A stretch of 27,192 bases of DNA from JBBTTS01 sp038064135. Lineage in GTDB: Bacteria; Patescibacteriota; Saccharimonadia; Saccharimonadales; OMJO01. The notes below the pieces were generated by a model that was not told the DNA's origin, made no database searches, and saw only the letters and a program-made list of their open reading frames with translations. Location of the stretch: NCBI GenBank assembly GCA_038064135.1, contig JBBTTS010000027.1:1-27192 (forward strand). Direction: 5' to 3'. The position numbers and the translations under genes are program-made. Shown here piece by piece: positions 22,365 to 27,192 of this stretch (position 1 is its first letter; every line of letters begins with the position of its first letter).

Positions 22365-24317
22365 ATGGGTAAAATTATAGGAATCGACTTAGGAACAACA
22401 AACAGCGCTATGGCGGTGATGCAGGCTGGAAAAGCCGAAATTGTTGCCAACAGCGAAGGTAACCGAACCACGCCAAGTGTAGTTGCGCTGAACAAAAACG
22501 GCGAGCGTTTGGTAGGCCAAGTTGCGCGCCGCCAACAGGTAACCAACGCCAAGAACACTATTTATGAGGTAAAACGCCTTATTGGCCGCAATTGGAGCGA
22601 CAAAGAAGTCCAAAAAGACATTAAGCTGATGGGCTACGAAATGGTCAAAAGCGGTAACGGCGTTAAGGTAAAAATGGGCGATAAAGAATACAGCCCAGAA
22701 GAAGTTAGCGCCATGATTTTAGGCAAGCTAAAGGCCGACGCCGAGAACTTTTTGGGCGAACCAGTAACAGAGGCGGTTATTACAGTGCCAGCTTATTTTG
22801 ACGATTCTCAGCGCCAAGCCACTAAAGACGCCGGCAAGATTGCTGGCCTAGAAGTAAAGCGCATTATTAACGAGCCAACTGCCGCCGCGCTTGCATATGG
22901 CCTGGACAAAGGCAAAAAGACAGACGAAAAAATTGCAGTCTACGACCTCGGAGGCGGTACTTTTGACGTATCCATCCTTGAACTTGGCGACGGAGTATTT
23001 GAAGTAAAAAGCACCAACGGCGATACCCATCTGGGTGGCGCTGACTTTGACCGCGTGATCATCAACTATCTTGCCGACGAGTTCAAAAAAGAACACGGTG
23101 TGGATATTAGTGACGACAATGCTGCCATGCAGCGCATCCGTGACGAAGCCGAAAAAGCCAAGATTGAGCTTTCAACCACCAACGAAGTTGATGTTAACCT
23201 ACCATTTTTGACGGCCGATGCCGATGGGCCAAAGCACTTCGAGCATAAACTAACTCGTGCCAAGCTGGAAAGCTTAGTAGGCGAGCTTATCGACAAAACT
23301 GCCATTCCGTGCGAAAAAGCACTCAAAGACGCCGGTCTAAAAATCGGTGATATTGACGCAGTGGTATTGGTGGGCGGCATGACTCGTATGCCATCTGTAC
23401 AGAAGAAGGTCAAAAATATCTTTGGTAAAGAGCCTATGCAAGGTGTCAATCCCGACGAAGTAGTGGCCGTAGGTGCCGCTATTCAGGGTGGAGTATTGCA
23501 GGGCGACGTAAAAGACGTATTGTTGCTAGACGTAACGCCACTCAGCCTGGGCATCGAAACTCTCGGTGGCGTGGCAACCAAGCTTATCGAGCGCAACACA
23601 ACAATCCCAACCAGTAAGAGCGAAGTATTTAGTACTGCGGCCGACAACCAGCCACAGGTAGAAATTCACGTGTCGCAGGGCGAGCGTGAAATGGTGGCCG
23701 ACAACAAAAGTCTTGGCCGCTTTGTGTTAGATGGTATTCCTCCATCACCGCGGGGTATCCCACAGATCGAAGTTACATTTAATCTTGATGCCAACGGCAT
23801 CTTAAACGTTACCGCTAAAGATAAAGGTAGCGGCAAAGAGCAAAGCATTACCATTCAAAACAGTGGAAATCTAGATAAAGACGAAGTCGAAAAAATGGCC
23901 AAAGAAGCCGAAGCCCACGCCGAAGAAGACAAAGCTAAGCGCGAAGCAATCGATGCCCGCAACCAATTAGACAGTGCAATTTACCAAGCCGAAAAACTAA
24001 AAAGTGATAGCAAAGATAAGATTAGCGAGGAAGACATGAAGTTGCTCGACGAAGCTGTTGAAGAAGCTAAAAAAGTTGTTGCCGACGAAAAAGCTGACAA
24101 AGATTCTATCGAAAAGGCCGCCAAAGAGCTGAGCGACAAAATGATGCCAATCGGCGCCAAAATGTACGAGGAGGCTTCTAGAAAAGAAGCCGACGAATCT
24201 GCTGGCCAGCAGACTTCCGAAGCCTCAGCAAAGGAGGATACGAACTCCAAATCCTCGAAAAAATCTAAGAAAAAAGATGACGAACCCGTAGAAGGTGAAG
24301 TCGTCGACGAGAAATAG
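22365..24317 (+). CDS. dnaK: Chaperone DnaK (Hsp70)
   Basis: 650 residues, full length. Nucleotide-binding domain: GIDLGTTNSAMAVM, the IAVYDLGGGTFDVSIL phosphate-2 motif, and VVLVGGMTRMPSVQ. Substrate-binding domain with DVTPLSLGIETLGG and the LGRFVLDGIPPSPRGIPQIEVTF region; helical lid; disordered Lys/Ser/Glu-rich tail ending GEVVDEK. ATP-driven folding chaperone working with DnaJ and GrpE, all encoded here. The start is ATG 22365 behind AGGAG (6 nt away); an in-frame TTG at 22341 lies in the second CIRCE. It is one of the few genes here with both a leader and a Shine-Dalgarno, as expected for a gene with an operator in its 5' leader. Confidence 0.99.
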   Translation: MGKIIGIDLGTTNSAMAVMQAGKAEIVANSEGNRTTPSVVALNKNGERLVGQVARRQQVTNAKNTIYEVKRLIGRNWSDKEVQKDIKLMGYEMVKSGNGVKVKMGDKEYSPEEVSAMILGKLKADAENFLGEPVTEAVITVPAYFDDSQRQATKDAGKIAGLEVKRIINEPTAAALAYGLDKGKKTDEKIAVYDLGGGTFDVSILELGDGVFEVKSTNGDTHLGGADFDRVIINYLADEFKKEHGVDISDDNAAMQRIRDEAEKAKIELSTTNEVDVNLPFLTADADGPKHFEHKLTRAKLESLVGELIDKTAIPCEKALKDAGLKIGDIDAVVLVGGMTRMPSVQKKVKNIFGKEPMQGVNPDEVVAVGAAIQGGVLQGDVKDVLLLDVTPLSLGIETLGGVATKLIERNTTIPTSKSEVFSTAADNQPQVEIHVSQGEREMVADNKSLGRFVLDGIPPSPRGIPQIEVTFNLDANGILNVTAKDKGSGKEQSITIQNSGNLDKDEVEKMAKEAEAHAEEDKAKREAIDARNQLDSAIYQAEKLKSDSKDKISEEDMKLLDEAVEEAKKVVADEKADKDSIEKAAKELSDKMMPIGAKMYEEASRKEADESAGQQTSEASAKEDTNSKSSKKSKKKDDEPVEGEVVDEK

Positions 24318-24383
24318 AGTGTTCTGACAGTCTCGGACAACACCTGTGGGGTTTATATTTTGGTAAAAATAGTAAATTAGTTA

Positions 24384-24389
24384 TATAAT
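24384..24389 (+). promoter_or_regulatory. -10 box of the 24397 gene
   Basis: TATAAT 7 nt before the ATG; no Shine-Dalgarno. Confidence 0.6.
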
Positions 24390-24396
24390 ATATTTA

Positions 24397-24918
24397 ATGG
24401 CAAAAAGTGAGACGCAGCTAGCCGAGCTCGGTGAGTTTTTAAAACAAAGTGTTGAGCTTGGCTACGGCGGTGAAAGCAGTCAGCCCAGACGTGAGAAAGA
24501 TGGCTCAACGACGATTGAGTTTAGCGAAGGCCTGTGGAGAGTTCGTGATAACTATTTTACCTCAAAAGATGCTCGAGTGTTCGCCGGTCAGGAGATGGCA
24601 TTTTATAGAGGTGGGCCATTTTGGTACATGATTTACCACGGACATGCAGAAGAAGACTGTGATACAGACGCAGCGTATGAAATTCTAAAGGCGGCCCTTA
24701 AACATCCTGACCCAGATTTACCGGTTAGAGGTCCATTCGAACGATTTGAGGTAGACAATGGTAACTATGAGATGGGAGATGGAGAGCAAGAGCTTATATT
24801 GCCAAACGATCTTAGCAGGTTTGCAGTTGTTGAATATGTGAGCGTTTATAAGAGTGATTTAGAGGACGACATTAGCTCTTATCGTGGTCATTTTTTGGGT
24901 GGTGTTCTGGAGGGCTAG
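24397..24918 (+). CDS. DUF5680-like protein
   Basis: 173 residues, soluble. The order of motifs resembles the uncharacterised DUF5680 domain as I recall it: LGEFLKQSVELGYGG, then EGLWRVRDNYFTSKDARVFAGQEMAFYRGGPFWYMIYHG, then AAYEILKAAL and VRGPFERFEVDNGNYEM. In other bacteria this domain is often fused to an HTH regulator; here no HTH is present. Biochemical role unknown. Predicted leaderless. The unknown gene at 24924 follows after 5 bp, so the two form an operon between dnaK and dnaJ. Assignment is from memory of the family pattern, not from a search. Confidence 0.6.
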   Translation: MAKSETQLAELGEFLKQSVELGYGGESSQPRREKDGSTTIEFSEGLWRVRDNYFTSKDARVFAGQEMAFYRGGPFWYMIYHGHAEEDCDTDAAYEILKAALKHPDPDLPVRGPFERFEVDNGNYEMGDGEQELILPNDLSRFAVVEYVSVYKSDLEDDISSYRGHFLGGVLEG

Positions 24919-24923
24919 GGATT

Positions 24924-25370
24924 ATGACTGGCGACGGTTTTGAACATAGGATGGAGGCTCTTTCTCGTATTCATGCAGGAGCAAATAATCCCGATGAGCC
25001 ATACTGTGGTGTGGCCGCGTTATTTAATGCAGACCTTCATACGAAAGATCCAAATTGTGCACCCCGAGAAGAATGGATATTGTTATCAGATTTTGAGATA
25101 CAACACTCACCACAAAATAATCAAAATGAAAATTTGAATTGGGTAGATCCGGATATACTCGAATATAACGGCGGAGTGGCTGACCCAGCAAATAAAGAAA
25201 ACGAACGTAAGTTTAAGGAATTTTTTGAAACAGAGTGGCTAAAACCTAGATACGATCACTTGCGTGAAAGGTGGGATAAACATTTAAACGATCCAGATCC
25301 ACGTGCCAGAGTTATGGGTAAGGTGGCGCTTTGGTCGTACGTTCAATATTTGAAAATTAAGAAAAACTAG
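24924..25370 (+). CDS. Hypothetical protein, 148 residues
   Basis: No family recognised. Soluble and acidic, with a helical C-terminal half (ENERKFKEFFETEWLKPRYDHLRERWDKHL, then GKVALWSYVQYLKIKKN). It lies 5 bp after the DUF5680-like gene, with AGGG near the ATG. Its stop codon TAG (25368-25370) forms part of the dnaJ CIRCE left arm, so sequence change at the end of this gene is constrained by the operator. Confidence 0.65.
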   Translation: MTGDGFEHRMEALSRIHAGANNPDEPYCGVAALFNADLHTKDPNCAPREEWILLSDFEIQHSPQNNQNENLNWVDPDILEYNGGVADPANKENERKFKEFFETEWLKPRYDHLRERWDKHLNDPDPRARVMGKVALWSYVQYLKIKKN

Positions 25371-25394
25371 CACTCTACCCCTATTGAGTGCTAA
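25367..25394 (+). promoter_or_regulatory. CIRCE operator of dnaJ, with a 10-nt spacer
   Basis: CTAGCACTC (25367-25375), 10-nt spacer, GAGTGCTAA (25386-25394). The usual spacer is 9. The right arm overlaps the extended -10 TGcTAAAAT (hexamer 25392-25397), 9 nt before the dnaJ ATG. Confidence 0.88.
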
Positions 25395-25406
25395 AATATA
25401 GCGTAC

Positions 25407-26498
25407 ATGAGTAAGCGAGATTATTACGAAGTTCTTGGTGTATCAAAAAGTGCCAGTGCCGATGAAATTAAAAAGGCGTTTCGTAAGGCGGCTGTTGAGC
25501 ACCACCCAGATCGTGGTGGCAGCGAAGAAAAGTTCAAAGAAGTCAACGAAGCCTACGAAGTACTAAAAGATTCGTCCAAGCGCCAACGCTACGACCAATT
25601 TGGTCATGCTGGCGTGGGTGGCAACGGTGGCTCTGGTTTTAATGGCTTCAGTGGTGGAGCAGGCCAAGAAGTCCATTTTGATTTTGGTGACTTGGGTTTG
25701 GGTGATATTTTTGGAAGTTTTTTTGGTGGTGGTCAAGGCCAGCGACGAACACGCCAGGCTAGGGGTCGCGATGTCGAAACCAACCTAGAAATTAGCTTTG
25801 AGCAAGCCGTTTTCGGAACTGAAGCTGACTTAAATCTTAGCCTAGACGATGAATGTGAGCATTGCAAAGGCACTACCGTAGAGCCAGGCCATGAATTAAA
25901 AACTTGTGACACGTGTAAGGGTTCTGGACAAGTTACTACAGTTACTCAAACAATTTTTGGGAATATTCAGCAAGCAAGTGTTTGCCCTAAATGTAAGGGC
26001 CGGGGTAAAATCCCCGAAAAAGTTTGCTCGGTTTGTGACGGTAGGGGTACCAAGCGAAAGAATCAAAACATTTCGCTAAAAATTCCTGCCGGTATTGATG
26101 ACGGCGCTACCATTCGACTGCGTGAGCATGGTGAAGCCATTGCTAATGGTCCGAAAGGGGATTTATACGTCAATATTCGCGTTAAACCACATAAAAAGTT
26201 TACCCGCGAAGGCGATTTAATTTTAAGTGAAGAAAATGTAAATATGGTCGAGGCTGCCTTGGGCACCGAAATCGAAGTTGATACTGTCGATGGTCCAATA
26301 AAGATGAAGGTACCAGCCGGAACTCAAAGCGGCACAGATTTTAAACTTTCCAGTCACGGCGTACACCATCTAAAAAATGACTCTAGAGGTGCACATATTG
26401 TAACAATCAAGGTCGAAACACCAACCAAGCTCACCAAAAAGCAACAAGAGCTTTTAGAGCAGTTCAAAAGTTCTGGTGGCAAAGGTTTTTGGCGCTAA
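25407..26498 (+). CDS. dnaJ: Chaperone DnaJ (Hsp40, class A)
   Basis: 363 residues. J-domain at 1-67 with HPD at 33-35; Gly/Phe-rich linker at 69-112; zinc-binding domain with four cysteine pairs (C150/153, C167/170, C193/196, C207/210), the first motif degenerate (CEHCKGTT); then the two C-terminal beta domains. It delivers substrates to DnaK and stimulates its ATPase. It is transcribed separately from dnaK but under its own CIRCE, hence the same HrcA regulon. Predicted leaderless. Confidence 0.98.
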   Translation: MSKRDYYEVLGVSKSASADEIKKAFRKAAVEHHPDRGGSEEKFKEVNEAYEVLKDSSKRQRYDQFGHAGVGGNGGSGFNGFSGGAGQEVHFDFGDLGLGDIFGSFFGGGQGQRRTRQARGRDVETNLEISFEQAVFGTEADLNLSLDDECEHCKGTTVEPGHELKTCDTCKGSGQVTTVTQTIFGNIQQASVCPKCKGRGKIPEKVCSVCDGRGTKRKNQNISLKIPAGIDDGATIRLREHGEAIANGPKGDLYVNIRVKPHKKFTREGDLILSEENVNMVEAALGTEIEVDTVDGPIKMKVPAGTQSGTDFKLSSHGVHHLKNDSRGAHIVTIKVETPTKLTKKQQELLEQFKSSGGKGFWR

Positions 26499-26521
26499 AA
26501 CTGTACAAGCACAAGCATTTT

Positions 26522-26530
26522 TGCTATTAC
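26522..26530 (+). promoter_or_regulatory. Extended -10 of the small membrane peptide gene
   Basis: TGcTATTAC, hexamer 26525-26530, 9 nt before ATG 26540 but only 3 nt before ATG 26534, favouring the second ATG. Confidence 0.4.
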
Positions 26531-26539
26531 TAAATGGTA

Positions 26540-26656
26540 ATGACAAAAAACTCTTCTAAGCAAGGCGGCTTTATAACAATGATAATTGTAATTATATTAA
26601 TTTTAGCTGCTGTGATGTTTTTTGCTTTTATGCGCGTCCAACAGGCACGTCGCTAA
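26540..26656 (+). CDS. Single-helix membrane peptide, 38 residues
   Basis: A basic N-terminus (MTKNSSKQGG) is followed by a hydrophobic helix (about 11-31, rich in Ile/Val/Leu/Ala/Phe) and a basic tail RVQQARR. The pattern is that of a bitopic small membrane protein. An ATG two codons earlier (26534) is possible. It lies 41 bp after dnaJ. Many bacterial proteins of this type regulate membrane enzymes; nothing here identifies a partner. Confidence 0.55.
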   Translation: MTKNSSKQGGFITMIIVIILILAAVMFFAFMRVQQARR

Positions 26657-26686
26657 CATACAGATATAGACAAAAAACCAAAAATA

Positions 26687-26695
26687 TGCTAAAAT
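26687..26695 (+). promoter_or_regulatory. Extended -10 of the 26702 gene
   Basis: TGcTAAAAT, hexamer 26690-26695, 6 nt before the ATG; the same nine bases as the dnaJ -10. Confidence 0.5.
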
Positions 26696-26701
26696 ATATC
26701 A

Positions 26702-27192
26702 ATGGTTGACCTTATGGAACACCCAATTGTCGCGTATCATATTCCGACCCGAGCAAAGGGCAGTCCAGACATGCCCCACATTGACGATGCCCTAGCAAAG
26801 TATAACCGTCCAGAGATGCTAATCGCGATTTCTGACTTTGGTATGGATCCAGTTGTTTCAAGAGGCATAGATTCATATGACATTATAAGTGGCATAGCCG
26901 CAGTTTTGAGGCCTACATTGAAACGCGATGGGCATGGTGATTGGCAAGTTCACGTCGTACCGGACCGTATAGGTACAGCCTCAATAAGTGCGTTTAGGAC
27001 CACAACCCCTCTGCCTATATCAGAGGTAATTGACGGGATACCGCAACTTAATCACAGAGATGTTAAAAAACTGGCGAATAAATCACCAGCAAATAGACTT
27101 CTAGCCCGCCTGGGGCTTGGCAAGGGCTATGTTGACTTGGCGAATTATGATAATGACTTTGGGCAAGCGTTACTGGGAGCAGACTTTGACCA
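26702..27192 (+). CDS. Hypothetical protein, 5' part, open to the window end
   Basis: At least 163 codons without a stop, running off the right edge. The product begins MVDLMEHPIVAYHIPTRAKG and continues with MLIAISDFGMDPVVSRGIDSYDIISGIAAVLRP and WQVHVVPDRIGTASISAF. It appears soluble and alpha/beta, with no signal peptide. No family recognised. An alternative start is ATG at 26714. The extended -10 6 nt upstream of 26702 favours the first. Confidence 0.7.
   Translation, partial: MVDLMEHPIVAYHIPTRAKGSPDMPHIDDALAKYNRPEMLIAISDFGMDPVVSRGIDSYDIISGIAAVLRPTLKRDGHGDWQVHVVPDRIGTASISAFRTTTPLPISEVIDGIPQLNHRDVKKLANKSPANRLLARLGLGKGYVDLANYDNDFGQALLGADFD

Noticed and set aside
24318..24360. Terminator after dnaK
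   Set aside because: A GTGTT/AACAC pairing exists, but the inner stem is poor and no T-run follows directly.
1..27192. CRISPR array, riboswitch or replication origin
   Set aside because: I found no regularly spaced repeats other than the Pro-linker, no conserved aptamer I recognise, and no cluster of DnaA boxes.
1..27192. Alternative genetic code with UGA as Gly or Trp
   Set aside because: Core proteins read without internal TGA, tryptophans are TGG, and TGA ends bcp at the expected length.

Overview
The window looks like a chromosomal piece of a Patescibacteria/CPR bacterium, most likely a Saccharibacteria (TM7) relative. This is inferred from gene content and style, since no rRNA or other decisive marker is present. 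The supporting signs are compact gene packing, a short HrcA, many small lineage-specific proteins, a membrane-anchored surface repertoire and an unusual promoter layout. The standard code fits (tryptophan is TGG), and TGA is almost unused as a stop. Two 10-N assembly gaps interrupt genes at 3500-3509 and 15420-15429.

Layout. 1-1057: remnant or edge of an integrated element, a serine recombinase without its catalytic domain whose reading frame ends inside an initiator tRNA-fMet gene. 1292-4600: a small membrane protein, an anchored GH16 glycoside hydrolase, an alpha/beta hydrolase split by a gap, a short transcription unit of tiny ORFs with a consensus promoter and a strong terminator, and elongator tRNA-Met. 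4605-8141: a CcdA-like/thioredoxin-like redox pair, an unknown protein, and a divergent histidine phosphatase/tilS pair separated by 16 bp. 8179-13535: ftsH, murJ and lepA. 13551-14328: a Phd/PIN toxin-antitoxin cassette inserted behind lepA and flanked by a second, diverged copy of the lepA 3' end. 14382-18094: peroxiredoxin, then a membrane-anchored cohesin protein followed by a secreted dockerin protein. 18091-20484: CIRCE-hrcA-grpE-small ORF-guanylate-kinase-like gene (frameshifted). 20513-22259: SGNH hydrolase, superoxide dismutase, a 36-bp perfect palindrome and a small protein. 22273-26498: CIRCE-dnaK, two uncharacterised genes, CIRCE-dnaJ. The window closes with a one-helix peptide and an unknown ORF running off the end.

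How the genes work together. HrcA and at least three CIRCE operators tie hrcA-grpE, dnaK and dnaJ into one heat-shock regulon. FtsH adds membrane protein quality control. SodB, Bcp and the CcdA/thioredoxin pair handle oxidants and thiols. TilS and the two CAU tRNAs belong to decoding. MurJ, GH16, SGNH and cohesin/dockerin act at the envelope.

Two patterns stand out. First, sixteen genes have a -10 box (often extended, TGnTATAAT) only 3-11 nt, mostly 6-9 nt, before the chosen start codon, which predicts widespread leaderless mRNA; genes inside operons or with 5' leaders carry Shine-Dalgarno sequences instead. Second, the toxin-antitoxin cassette sits between two lepA 3' ends, a signature of insertion that renewed or duplicated the end of a core gene.
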